In this document: piece after piece, positions 1-9,270 of the stretch
How positions within the stretch are numbered: position 1 is the first letter of the stretch
Layout: each line of letters starts with the position of its first letter
NCBI RefSeq assembly: GCF_003323735.1
Contig: NZ_QOIM01000033.1
Coordinates: 186,001 to 250,000, forward strand
Direction of reading: 5' to 3'
Length of the DNA: 64,000 nucleotides
From: Streptomyces reniochalinae
GTDB taxonomy: Bacteria > Actinomycetota > Actinomycetes > Streptomycetales > Streptomycetaceae
Position numbers and translations under genes: made by a program
The notes under the pieces: model-generated
Database searches by the model: none
Seen by the model: the letters and a program-made list of their open reading frames with translations, nothing else
What the model was told of the DNA's origin: nothing

Positions 1-246
1 TCATGACGAACGAGGGCACCCCGCCATCCTGGCACGAACCGTCCCCCACGCCCCAACGCGTCTCACCATGCGGAAGGACCGCCCCGGAGTGCGGGCCCGT
101 CTCAGCGAGTGACCAAGGAGCCCCGCACCGTACGGACGAAGGCGCCCCAGCTATCCGCCGGGGAGACCAGCGTGGGCCCCTCGGGGCACTCGGCCTCGCG
201 GACCGGAAGGACACCGGGTGAACGATGGCCCACGACTGCGGGCCTC

Positions 247-1203
247 TCACGGCCCGACGGGCGGCCGCTGGTCTCCCGTCGCGGAGCCGTCCCTCGCCCC
301 GGTGGCTCCGGGAACCGGGACTGCCCGCGCCGCGCGTGCCATGACGCAGTCGAACTCGACGACCCGGCCCGTGGTCTCCTCACGCGTCACGGGATACATC
401 CCGGTGATCCCGAAGCCGGCGTCCTCGTACGCGGCGAGGGCCTCGGCCATGCGCGGGCTGCCCTCGTACAGCCGCAGCGCGGCGACCTCGGACTGCATTC
501 CGACGAACTCGCCGATGCGGTCCCCTGCGCCCGCGAAGACCTCCAGGTCGTAGCCCTGGGTGTCCATCTTCAGGAAGGGGCGCGGTGCGGCGAGGCCGTC
601 CAGGGCCTCGTCCATGACGTCCTCCAGCCGCCGGATCCGCACCTGCGTGGTGGTGCCGGTGTCGGCGAACCGCTGGTAGCGCTGCCGCCCGTACGCGCTG
701 GGCTCCAGCAGCGAGTTCATGGTCTTCCAGCCCAGATGGATGCTTGCGACCGACTCCTCGCGGCCCAGCCCGCAGGGGTGGACCTGCCAGTCCTCGTCCC
801 GCTCGGCGATCTCGCGCAGTCGCTCCAGGGCTTCAGGGACCGGCTCGAAGGAGACGATCCTGCCCCGGTACCCGGCCCGCCACAGCTGGGTGCCATACTG
901 CCCTTTGTTGGCCCCGACGTCGAAGACGCAGTCGACCTGGTAGTTGGCCAGCAGCCCGGCCACATGCCGGGCGCACAGGCTGCTCGCGGTCGCTTGCGGC
1001 AGGCCCCACGTGCCCGCCGGGGCGTGGGGCCGCTCAGCGGAGGTGCTCGTCCGCTCTCTGCCGACCAACCACGCTCCCGCTTCGGCCTTTCTCGCGGTGT
1101 AGCCGCCGCGCCGGGAGATCACAGCGGCTCCCGGGCCCAGGTCGAGAACTTGCACCCCGAGCCGGGGCAGCGCGGCAAGCACCTTCCTGAACAGCGTTGC
1201 CAT
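247..1203 (-). CDS. FkbM family SAM-dependent methyltransferase
   Basis: A 318-residue protein with the FkbM methyltransferase fold. The SAM-binding glycine motif VFDVGANKGQYG lies near residue 93, the acidic FEPVPEALERL motif near 119, and FLKMDTQGYDLEVFAGA near 210, the typical third block of this family. FkbM enzymes O-methylate sugars, polyketides or polysaccharides; the substrate here cannot be told. The first 85 residues are less conserved and the last 25 are Pro/Gly-rich. No glycosyltransferase or biosynthetic cluster is visible next to it, so it looks like a stand-alone gene. The start ATG has no Shine-Dalgarno sequence but lies about 6 bases after a good promoter -10 box, which suggests a leaderless mRNA. 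The 246 bases before it, at the window edge, show no supported gene. Confidence 0.85.
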   Translation of the reverse strand: MATLFRKVLAALPRLGVQVLDLGPGAAVISRRGGYTARKAEAGAWLVGRERTSTSAERPHAPAGTWGLPQATASSLCARHVAGLLANYQVDCVFDVGANKGQYGTQLWRAGYRGRIVSFEPVPEALERLREIAERDEDWQVHPCGLGREESVASIHLGWKTMNSLLEPSAYGRQRYQRFADTGTTTQVRIRRLEDVMDEALDGLAAPRPFLKMDTQGYDLEVFAGAGDRIGEFVGMQSEVAALRLYEGSPRMAEALAAYEDAGFGITGMYPVTREETTGRVVEFDCVMARAARAVPVPGATGARDGSATGDQRPPVGP

Positions 1204-1209
1204 GTTCAG

Positions 1210-1240
1210 ACGCTACCTACGTCACTTTCGCCCCTGTCAA
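1210..1240 (-). promoter_or_regulatory. Promoter of the FkbM gene, probably leaderless
   Basis: On the minus strand a perfect -35 TTGACA (1235-1240) is followed after 19 bases by TAGCGT (1210-1215), which fits the actinomycete TANNNT -10 rule. Six bases separate the -10 box from the ATG at 1203, so transcription would start at or next to the start codon. No ribosome binding site is present between them. Confidence 0.55.
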
Positions 1241-1283
1241 TCTTCCGGCCCCACATCCCGTACCCCTCACTCGCATCGCCTGC

Positions 1284-1320
1284 CTCAGCCGTACCGCCCT
1301 GCACCGGTGGTACGGCTGAG
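1284..1320 (-). terminator. Stem-loop downstream of phoD
   Basis: A perfect 12-bp inverted repeat (CTCAGCCGTACC at 1284-1295, its complement at 1309-1320) with a 13-base loop sits about 60 bases after the phoD stop. There is no T-tract, as is usual for Streptomyces terminators. It separates phoD from the promoter of the FkbM gene. Confidence 0.6.
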
Positions 1321-1378
1321 ACGCGGCGGAGAGCCGCACCGCCGCAGAGGCTGCCTCAGACCTCCTCGGGGAGTTTCC

Positions 1379-3025
1379 TCACACCTCCCGCAGCCCCGGG
1401 CTGCCCACCTCGGTGACGAAGGAGGCGGCGGTGCCGACCGGCGCGCCGGGCTTCGTCACGGCGGCGACGGTACGGAAGTCGGCCCGCCCCTGGCGCTTGT
1501 CCAGCCGCACCGTCACATAGCCGCGGCGCCCGTTGTAGAACTTCATGTGCGGGTTGGCGCCCATGTAGGCGTCCCAGTTGCCGGGCTTGTCCTCGCCGTC
1601 CTTGCCGCTGGTGATGGAGGTGGCGACGATCTCGGTACCCAGCGTGCGCGAGTCCTGGTCCCCGAAGTCGCGCTTGATGTCGTAGGCGTATCCCTTGTGG
1701 ACGTCCCCGGTGAGCACCATCAGATTCTCGATCCCCGCCGACTCGGCGCCCGCCAGCAGCCGCGCGCGGGAGGCCGGATAGCCGTCCCAGGCGTCCATGC
1801 TGACCTTGTATCCGGGGCTGTCGTCGGTGCGGCGCTCGGAGAAGGTCACCTGTTGCGGCACCACGTTCCACAGGGTGTCCGAGGCCCGCCATCCGTCGAT
1901 CAGCCAGCGCTCCTGAGCGGCGCCGGTCATCGTGCGCGCCGGGTCCTCGGACTCGGGGCCCGGGCGCTGGGCGCCGTCACCGTAGGCTTGGTCCGAGCGG
2001 TACTGGCGGGTGTCGAGGATGTCGAACTGGGCCAGCTTCCCGAACCGCAGCCTGCGGTAGAGCCGCATGTCGGGCCCGTCGGGCTGCTGCGGGCGGCGCA
2101 GTGGCTGGTTCTCCCAGTACGCGCGGTAGGCGGCGGCCCGGCGCACCAGGAAGTCCTGCGCCGAGCCGTTGTCCTCGGGCACGTCGCCCGCGTAGTTGTT
2201 CTCCGTCTCGTGGTCGTCCCAGGTCACGAGGAAGGGGTGGGCGGCGTGCGCGGCGCGCAGATCGGGGTCGCTCTTGTAGAGCGCGTACCTGAGCCGGTAG
2301 TCCTCCAGCGTCACCATCTCGCGGTCGAAGACGGCCGGCAGCGTGCGGTCGGTGTACTGACGGGCGCCGCCGTGCGCGTCGACGGCGTACTCGTACAGGT
2401 AGTCGCCCAGGTGGAAGACCAGGTCGACGTCCTCTTCCGCGAGGTGGCGGTGGGCGGTGTAGTAGCCGTCGTGGTAGGCCTGGCAGGAGACGGCGGCCAG
2501 CCGCAGCTCGTTCAGGTCGGCGCCCGCGGCGGGCGCGGTGCGCGTACGGCCGACCGGGCTGGTCCACTTCCCCGCGCGGAAACGGTAGTAGTACACGCGG
2601 TCGGCCTCCAGTCCCTCGGCCTCCACATGCACGGTGTGGTTCAGCTCGGGGTGCGCGGTGGCGCTGCCGCGCCGGGCGACGCGGCGGAAGCGGCGGTCGT
2701 GGGCGATCTCCCACTGGACGGCGATGCGGGCCCTGGGCAGTCCGCCGCCGCTCTCGTAGGGCTCGGGCGCCAGCCGGGTCCACAGCACGACGGATCCTGG
2801 CAGCGGATCACCGGAGGCGACGCCCAGCGTGAAGGGTTCGGCCTTCACCGCCGTCCTGGCGTCGGCCTCCGCGGCCCGGGCGCTGCCCGGCAGGTTCGTG
2901 GCGAACGCGAGCGCCGCGGCGGCCGAGGTGACGGTCAGGAAGCGGCGACGGCCCAGTGCCGCCGCCGCCCTTCTTGTCTCCTGCTGACTTGCCTGCTCCT
3001 GCTGGGACACCTGAAGGTGCGGCAT
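1379..3025 (-). CDS. phoD: Tat-exported PhoD-family alkaline phosphatase
   Basis: A 548-residue secreted phosphodiesterase/phosphatase of the PhoD family. Residues 26-32 carry the twin-arginine motif RRRFLTV, followed by an Ala-rich hydrophobic stretch and a likely cleavage after GSARA near residue 51, so export by Tat in folded form is expected. An N-terminal PhoD domain with the LRLAAVSCQAYHDG block follows, then the metallophosphatase motifs HLGDYLYEY, TWDDHETENNY and LTGDVHKGY, which supply metal ligands. PhoD enzymes release phosphate from phosphodiesters and teichoic acid using calcium and iron. Many Streptomyces phoD genes belong to the PhoP regulon, but I could not find GTTCACC-type direct repeats in the 216 bases upstream, so phosphate control is not shown here. 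Confidence 0.92.
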   Translation of the reverse strand: MPHLQVSQQEQASQQETRRAAAALGRRRFLTVTSAAAALAFATNLPGSARAAEADARTAVKAEPFTLGVASGDPLPGSVVLWTRLAPEPYESGGGLPRARIAVQWEIAHDRRFRRVARRGSATAHPELNHTVHVEAEGLEADRVYYYRFRAGKWTSPVGRTRTAPAAGADLNELRLAAVSCQAYHDGYYTAHRHLAEEDVDLVFHLGDYLYEYAVDAHGGARQYTDRTLPAVFDREMVTLEDYRLRYALYKSDPDLRAAHAAHPFLVTWDDHETENNYAGDVPEDNGSAQDFLVRRAAAYRAYWENQPLRRPQQPDGPDMRLYRRLRFGKLAQFDILDTRQYRSDQAYGDGAQRPGPESEDPARTMTGAAQERWLIDGWRASDTLWNVVPQQVTFSERRTDDSPGYKVSMDAWDGYPASRARLLAGAESAGIENLMVLTGDVHKGYAYDIKRDFGDQDSRTLGTEIVATSITSGKDGEDKPGNWDAYMGANPHMKFYNGRRGYVTVRLDKRQGRADFRTVAAVTKPGAPVGTAASFVTEVGSPGLREV

Positions 3026-3241
3026 CGTGGATCGCGGCCTTCCGGGAGACGGTCGATGACACCCGTCATCCCAGCGCCGCGGGGAGACCCGCCGGCCACG
3101 GACGCCCCACCCCTACATGTCAGGTACATGTACACGCGATCGGTTCCGGACTTACCACGACACCTGCCGCGATGCCCTCCAGCCTCACCCGGCTCGGGGC
3201 TCGGCTCGGGACCCCGCTCAGCACCCGGCTCGGGGCCCCGT

Positions 3242-4348
3242 TCAGGAGCCCAGTGTGTGCATCCAGCCGTGCTTGTCCTCAGCGTGCCCCGTCTGGACGG
3301 CCAGCAGCGCCTCGCGGAGCCTCATCGTGATCTCCCCCGCCGAGCCGTCGCCGACCTTCCACTCGTCCCGCGAGGACTTCACCTCACCCACAGGGGTGAT
3401 CACGGCCGCCGTACCGCACGCGAACACCTCCGTCAGGGAGCCGTCCGCGTTGCCCGCGCGCCACTCGTCGGTCGTGATCCGCGCCTCGCCCGTCTCGTAG
3501 CCCATGTCGGCCGCGATCCTCAGCAGCGAGTCACGGGTGATGCCGGGCAGCAGCGTGCCCGTCAGAGCCGGGGTGACGATCCGCGCGCCGGCACCCGAGC
3601 CGTAGACGAAGTAGAGGTTCATGCCGCCCATCTCCTCGATGTGCCGGCGCTCCACCGCGTCCAGCCAGACGACCTGGTCGCAGCCGTGCTCGGCGGCCTC
3701 CGCCTGGGCGACCAGCGACGCGGCGTAGTTGCCCGCGCACTTCGCCTCACCCGTGCCGCCCGGCGCCGCGCGCACGTACTCCTCGGACAGCCACACCGAC
3801 ACCGGCTCGACGCCCCCGGGAAAGTACGACCCCGCCGGGGAGGCGATCACCATGAACGTGTACCGGTTCGCCGGCTTCACCCCGAGCCCCACCTCGCTCG
3901 CGAACAGGAACGGCCGCAGGTACAGCGAGGCCTCGCCCTCACTCGGCACCCACGCCTTGTCCTGGCCCACCAGCAGGTCGCACGCCTCGATGAACGTCTC
4001 CACCGGCAGCTCGGGCATCGCCAGCCGCCGGGCGCTGCGCTGGAAACGGCGGGCGTTGGCGTCCGGGCGGAAGACCTTCACCGAGCCGTCGGGCTGCCGG
4101 TACGCCTTGAGCCCCTCGAAGATCGACTGCGCGTAGTGCAGCGTCATGTTCGCCGGGTCGAGTTGGAGAGGCGCGTACGGCTCCAGCCGCGCGTCGTGCC
4201 AGCCCCGGCCCTCGGTCCACTGGATGGTGACCATGTGGTCGGTGAAGTACCGCCCGAACCCGGGGTTCGCCAGCACGGCCTCCCGCTCGGCGTCAGCGAG
4301 CGGCTGCGCCGCGGGCTTGCGGTCGAAATCGATACGGGGCGTCGTCAT
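3242..4348 (-). CDS. ilvE: Branched-chain amino acid aminotransferase
   Basis: A 368-residue fold-type IV PLP enzyme that performs the last step of leucine, isoleucine and valine synthesis, transferring the amino group of glutamate to the 2-oxo acids. The PLP-binding lysine is K203 in [22 protein letters not shown] (141-150) and GGMNLYF are family blocks. Length is usual. The ATG has a GAAGGA ribosome binding site about 10 bases upstream. It lies downstream of leuB on the same strand, but a stem-loop after leuB and a structured 5' leader suggest it has its own transcript. Two hairpins in that leader are listed separately. Confidence 0.95.
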   Translation of the reverse strand: MTTPRIDFDRKPAAQPLADAEREAVLANPGFGRYFTDHMVTIQWTEGRGWHDARLEPYAPLQLDPANMTLHYAQSIFEGLKAYRQPDGSVKVFRPDANARRFQRSARRLAMPELPVETFIEACDLLVGQDKAWVPSEGEASLYLRPFLFASEVGLGVKPANRYTFMVIASPAGSYFPGGVEPVSVWLSEEYVRAAPGGTGEAKCAGNYAASLVAQAEAAEHGCDQVVWLDAVERRHIEEMGGMNLYFVYGSGAGARIVTPALTGTLLPGITRDSLLRIAADMGYETGEARITTDEWRAGNADGSLTEVFACGTAAVITPVGEVKSSRDEWKVGDGSAGEITMRLREALLAVQTGHAEDKHGWMHTLGS

Positions 4349-4379
4349 GTCCGCGTCCTTCGCTCGTACGTTTGCGGAC
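4349..4379 (-). promoter_or_regulatory. Possible hairpin around the ilvE ribosome binding site
   Basis: The inverted repeat GTCCGC (4349-4354) / GCGGAC (4374-4379) flanks the Shine-Dalgarno sequence GAAGGA of ilvE, which falls in the loop next to the stem. If it forms in the mRNA it could influence translation initiation. The stem is only 6 bp, so chance is possible. Confidence 0.3.
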
Positions 4380-4392
4380 CTGCCCCGGCGGC

Positions 4393-4418
4393 CCAGGAGA
4401 GCATGGCCGCTCTCCTGG
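4393..4418 (-). promoter_or_regulatory. Hairpin in the ilvE 5' leader
   Basis: A perfect 10-bp inverted repeat, CCAGGAGAGC (4393-4402) and GCTCTCCTGG (4409-4418), with a 6-base loop lies 45-70 bases upstream of the ilvE start. It could be an RNA hairpin or a dyad operator. No leader peptide rich in Leu/Ile/Val was found beside it, unlike at ilvB. Confidence 0.4.
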
Positions 4419-4579
4419 TCACTCCCCTGGCTGCGGCACGTACTGCTCGGACGTCCGAGTCCTCCCTCATGGGGCGGTCCCTCACCCCCGATTATCGCGC
4501 GGGGGTCAACCTTTACCGGACTCGGGTACGAGGCGCTGTGTGCGGTGACGGCGCCGCGTGGGGTGAGGCCCGGACGCAG

Positions 4580-4612
4580 TGAGGACCGCCGTCCTCGTGA
4601 CAGCGGTCCTCA
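4580..4612 (-). terminator. Stem-loop downstream of leuB
   Basis: A perfect 10-bp inverted repeat (TGAGGACCGC at 4580-4589, complement at 4603-4612) begins about 40 bases after the leuB stop codon. It has no T-tract. It is the main structure in the 302-base gap between leuB and ilvE, together with the ilvE leader hairpins. Confidence 0.5.
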
Positions 4613-4650
4613 GCCGGTGGCTCCCAGGGCGAAGGTGCCCGCGGGGGGGG

Positions 4651-5715
4651 TCAGCCGGCCGCGCGGGCGGCGAGCGCGTCACCGATCTCGTCGGTGGTGC
4701 GGGGCGCCTCGCCGCGCTCCGCGAGGTCCACGGTGACCGCCTCGTCGACCCGGGCGGCCTCCGCCTCGAAGCCCAGGTGGCGCAGCAGCAGCGCGACGGA
4801 GAGCACGGTGGCCGTCGGGTCGGCCTTGCCGGAGCCCGCGATGTCCGGCGCGGAGCCGTGCACCGGCTCGAACATCGAGGGGAACTCGCGGGTCGGGTTG
4901 ATGTTCCCGGACGCCGCCAGACCGATGCCGCCGCTCACGGCCGCCGCGAGGTCGGTGATGATGTCGCCGAACAGATTGTCCGTGACGATCACGTCGAACC
5001 GCGCGGGGTCCGTCACCAGGAAGATCGTGGCCGCGTCCACGTGCAGGTAGTCGGTGCTCACCTCGGGGAACTCCCGGCCCACCCGGTCGAAGGTGTCCTT
5101 CCACAGGTGGCCCGCGTGCACGAGCACGTTGTTCTTGTGCACCAGCGTCAGCTTCTTGCGCGGACGCGCCTGGGCCCGCGCGTACGCGTCGCGCACGACC
5201 CGCTCCACGCCGTACGCGGTGTTGACGCTCACCTCGTTGGCGACCTCGTGCGGGGTGCCCTTGCGGATCGTGCCGCCGTTGCCGACGTAGGGGCCCTCGG
5301 TCCCCTCGCGGACCACCACGAAGTCGATCTCCGGGCGGCCCGCCAGCGGCGAGGACGTGTTCGGGAACAGCTTCGAGGGGCGCAGGTTGACGAAGTGGTC
5401 GAAGGCGAACCGCAGCTTCAGCAGCAGGCCGCGCTCCAGTACGCCCGAGGGCACACCCGGGTCGCCGATGGCGCCCAGCAGGAGGGCGTGGTGGCTCTTG
5501 AGCTTCTCCAGCTCGGCGTCGGTCAGGGTCTCGCCCGTCGCATGCCAGCGTTTGGCGCCGAGATCGTACTCGTGCGTCTCCAGTTTCACGTCCTGCGGGA
5601 GGACGGCGGTGAGGACCTTGAGGCCCTGGGCGACGACCTCCGGGCCGATTCCGTCGCCGGAAATCACTGCGAGGTCGATGGTGCGGTCCGTGCGGGAGGC
5701 CGTTCCTGAAGACAT
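4651..5715 (-). CDS. leuB: 3-isopropylmalate dehydrogenase
   Basis: A 354-residue NAD-dependent isocitrate/isopropylmalate dehydrogenase of the leucine pathway, oxidising and decarboxylating 3-isopropylmalate. The N-terminal [14 protein letters not shown], the substrate region [21 protein letters not shown] and the metal/NAD region [20 protein letters not shown] are all present. The reading frame is open to a GTG at 5751, but the ATG at 5715 gives the usual N-terminus a few residues before the dinucleotide-fold strand and is preferred; the ribosome binding site is weak in both cases. leuA, leuC and leuD are not in the window, which is normal for actinomycetes. Confidence 0.94.
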   Translation of the reverse strand: MSSGTASRTDRTIDLAVISGDGIGPEVVAQGLKVLTAVLPQDVKLETHEYDLGAKRWHATGETLTDAELEKLKSHHALLLGAIGDPGVPSGVLERGLLLKLRFAFDHFVNLRPSKLFPNTSSPLAGRPEIDFVVVREGTEGPYVGNGGTIRKGTPHEVANEVSVNTAYGVERVVRDAYARAQARPRKKLTLVHKNNVLVHAGHLWKDTFDRVGREFPEVSTDYLHVDAATIFLVTDPARFDVIVTDNLFGDIITDLAAAVSGGIGLAASGNINPTREFPSMFEPVHGSAPDIAGSGKADPTATVLSVALLLRHLGFEAEAARVDEAVTVDLAERGEAPRTTDEIGDALAARAAG

Positions 5716-5781
5716 GCGGCGGAGCCTACTCTTTGTCCCACGCGGTGACACGGGGTTGTCCGCATGGCGGACCTTTGCTTC

Positions 5782-5885
5782 GGGGCTCAGCCCCTGTGCC
5801 CCTCCATGGGGGTCCCCATGGCCTTCCCCTTCTTACCTGAGGGCGCCCTCGGCCGCGGTGGGGGCTCCGCCCCCCGGGAGCCCCC
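5782..5885. repeat. Cluster of short palindromes upstream of leuB
   Basis: Four inverted repeats occur within about 100 bases: GGGGC/GCCCC (5782-5794), CCATGGGG/CCCCATGG with a 2-base loop (5804-5821), the 12-base palindrome GAGGGCGCCCTC (5839-5850), and GGGGGCTCC/GGAGCCCCC (5860-5885). Stem-loop-rich GGGGCTCCGCCCC-type sequence is common between Streptomyces genes. Apart from this cluster, I see no gene between leuB and the small gene at 5962. Confidence 0.5.
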
Positions 5886-5961
5886 GTAGCGAGGAGGGGC
5901 TCCCTCTGGCGAGAAGGGGGGCGGCGAAGAGGTACAGGGCCCACGTTCGATGAAGACGGGG

Positions 5962-6090
5962 TCAGCGGCGGTCGAAGGCCCGTTGCAAGGCTTTCGCCGC
6001 GTTGCGGCGGTCCTCCTCGCGGAGCCGCGCCGCCACTCGCGAGCGGCGGAGGCGGGAGGCGGGCACGTGGTCGGCTGTGGGCGTGGCCAT
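5962..6090 (-). CDS. Small basic protein, 42 residues
   Basis: A 42-residue reading frame starting MATPTADHVPAS and ending AFDRR. It is strongly supported by a near-perfect ribosome binding site, GAAGGAG, 9 bases before the ATG, and by an upstream region carrying repeated motifs. About a third of the residues are Arg or Lys, with Ala-rich helix-forming stretches, which would suit a small nucleic-acid-binding protein or a membrane-surface peptide; no function can be assigned. It lies alone between pruA and leuB, with the pruA terminator upstream of its own probable promoter. The reading could still be accidental, but the ribosome binding site and isolated position argue for a real gene. Confidence 0.6.
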   Translation of the reverse strand: MATPTADHVPASRLRRSRVAARLREEDRRNAAKALQRAFDRR

Positions 6091-6229
6091 GGGTAACAAC
6101 TCCTTCTGCGCGGTGCGAGGAGAGATCTGCCGGAACAGCCAAAGGTGCGGGGACCGCCGGTGCGGCAGGGGTCACCTGCCTGGGGCACGGGCGTCGCATC
6201 CGCGAGGCGCTCGGTCGAGCGGAACGATC

Positions 6230-6296
6230 GGCTTCCTACAAAGATAGGAGCCGGAAGCCGTGTTGTCTCGCCAATTAGTTGGGCTTCCTACTATCT
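6230..6296 (-). promoter_or_regulatory. Repeated motif upstream of the 42-residue gene
   Basis: GGCTTCCTAC occurs twice (6230-6239 and 6282-6291), 52 bases apart. AGATAG (6242-6247) and CTATCT (6291-6296) form a further inverted pair, giving an imperfect dyad with the flanking GGAAGCC words. This AT-richer stretch is the likely promoter/operator of the small gene at 5962-6090. No protein known to me binds exactly this site. Confidence 0.4.
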
Positions 6297-6327
6297 GAGA
6301 CGAGAGCCACACGGTTTCGGCCACACA

Positions 6328-6365
6328 CACCGGAGGCCCGGCCCTTGCGGGCCGGGCCTCCGGTG
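6328..6365 (-). terminator. Strong stem-loop terminator of pruA
   Basis: A perfect 17-bp inverted repeat (6328-6344 and 6349-6365) with loop TTGC begins 16 bases after the pruA stop codon. The stem is almost entirely G+C. It ends the proline catabolic operon. Confidence 0.8.
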
Positions 6366-6380
6366 ACGGGGGCTGGGGTG

Positions 6381-8012
<1,632 letters not shown>

Positions 8013-8092
8013 GGTTGCTCCTTGTGGTCGAGGGATTCGGGCGTCGTGTGGGTGGGGGCCGTCAGGCCGGAGGCGGTGCGGGCGTCACCGTC

Positions 8093-9019
8093 TCAGCCCC
8101 GGCTGACGAGGGACCTCAGGAAGAAGCCCATGTTGGCGGGGCGCTCCGCGAGGCGGCGCATGAAGTACCCGTACCAGTCCGTGCCGTAGGGGACGTAGAC
8201 GCGCATGCCGTGCCCCTGCGCGACCAGCCGCTCCTGCTCGGCCTCGCGGATGCCGTACAGCATCTGGAACTCGTACTCGTCCTTCTTCCGACCGTAACGC
8301 TCGGCGAGGTTCTGGGCGATGGCCACCATGCGGGGGTCGTGGGAGCCGACCATCGGGTAGCCCTTGCCGGCCATGAGGACCTTCAGGCAGCGCACGTACG
8401 CCTTGTCGACCTCGCTCTTGTTCTGGAAGGCGACGTCGGCGGGTTCGTTGTAGGCGCCTTTGACGAGGCGGACGCGGGAGCCTTCGCCGGCCAGCGCGTG
8501 GCAGTCGTCCTCGGTGCGGAAGAGGTAGGACTGGACGACGGCCCCGGTGCGGGGGAAGCGCTCGCGCAGCCGGCCGAGGATCGCCAGCGTAGAGTCGACC
8601 GTGGTGTGGTCCTCCATGTCGAGGGTGACGGTCGTGCCGGCGGCCGTGGCCGCCTCGACGACGGGCAGCACGTTGCGCTGCGCCAGCTCGTGCCCGCCCG
8701 GCAGCGCCTGCCCGAAGGCGGAGAGCTTGACCGACATCTCGGCGTGCTCGGCCAGCCCGGCACCGGCCAGCGCGTCGGTCAGCGCGAGGTAGGCGTCGCG
8801 GTTGCGGACGGCCTCCGAACGGTCGGTGATGTCCTCGCCCAGGTGGTCGACGGTGACCCGCATGCCGCGCCCGGTGAGCGCGGTGACGTTGGTCAGGCAC
8901 TGCTCCAGCTGCTCGCCCGCCACGAAGCGGTCCACCATCGGGCGGGTGACCGGGGCGGCCGAGACGAGGCGGCGGATGCTGTCGCTGCGGGCGGCGGCGA
9001 GGAGCACGGGTCCCAGCAC
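8093..9019 (-). CDS. putA: Proline dehydrogenase
   Basis: A 308-residue FAD-dependent proline dehydrogenase, first step of proline degradation, passing electrons to the membrane quinone pool. The TIM-barrel motifs are clear: VSVKLSAFG-like strand (SVKLSAFGQ), TLDMEDHTTVD, RLVKGAYNEP, and the C-terminal YGTDWYGYFMRRLAERP signature. The frame is open upstream to 9187, but the GTG at 9019 has GGAGG about 6 bases before it and gives the usual length, so it was chosen. It is transcribed with pruA and divergently from a PucR-type regulator; a 20-base palindrome between them is the probable operator. Confidence 0.94.
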   Translation of the reverse strand: MLGPVLLAAARSDSIRRLVSAAPVTRPMVDRFVAGEQLEQCLTNVTALTGRGMRVTVDHLGEDITDRSEAVRNRDAYLALTDALAGAGLAEHAEMSVKLSAFGQALPGGHELAQRNVLPVVEAATAAGTTVTLDMEDHTTVDSTLAILGRLRERFPRTGAVVQSYLFRTEDDCHALAGEGSRVRLVKGAYNEPADVAFQNKSEVDKAYVRCLKVLMAGKGYPMVGSHDPRMVAIAQNLAERYGRKKDEYEFQMLYGIREAEQERLVAQGHGMRVYVPYGTDWYGYFMRRLAERPANMGFFLRSLVSRG

Positions 9020-9181
9020 GGGGCACCTCCACGGGTTGTTCTTGTGGGCGGCTCGGCGGCGTCGGGTGCCGGGACGGTGCCGGTCGGCGGTACCGGGCAG
9101 CGGGTGCGCCGAGCCACCTCGAAGGTAAGGAGCGCGGCGGGGCGCGGACCATCGACAGCTGTCACGTGTCCGTGGACCAGA

Positions 9182-9201
9182 TCTCATACAGATGTATGAG
9201 A
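9182..9201. promoter_or_regulatory. 20-base palindrome between putA and the PucR-type gene
   Basis: Arms TCTCATACA (9182-9190) and TGTATGAGA (9193-9201) are exactly complementary around a central GA. It lies in the divergent intergenic region, 70 bases before the regulator start and about 160 before putA. Its A+T-rich composition stands out from its surroundings. A regulator binding site is the simplest reading. A second, shorter palindrome (GACAGCTGTC) is at 9154-9163. Confidence 0.6.
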
Positions 9202-9270
9202 ATGGCCGGTGGAGCGCGACGACGGCGTTCCTGCGAAACAGCGGACGAGTGGCACGGAGGCCGGGCGGGC

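Noticed and set aside
3026..3241. Search for PHO boxes upstream of phoD
   Set aside because: No GTTCACC-type direct repeats were found; the 10-base palindrome GTACATGTAC at 3124-3133 is too short to support on its own.
1202..4582. Very long plus-strand open frames across leuB, ilvE, phoD and other minus-strand genes
   Set aside because: They are antisense shadows in G+C-rich DNA, with translations dominated by Arg, Gly, Ala and Val and no recognisable motifs.
6272..6290. TTAGTTGGGCTTCCTA resembling a DmdR/IdeR iron box
   Set aside because: It is one base too short in the first half and differs at several consensus positions; the adjacent small protein gives no link to iron.
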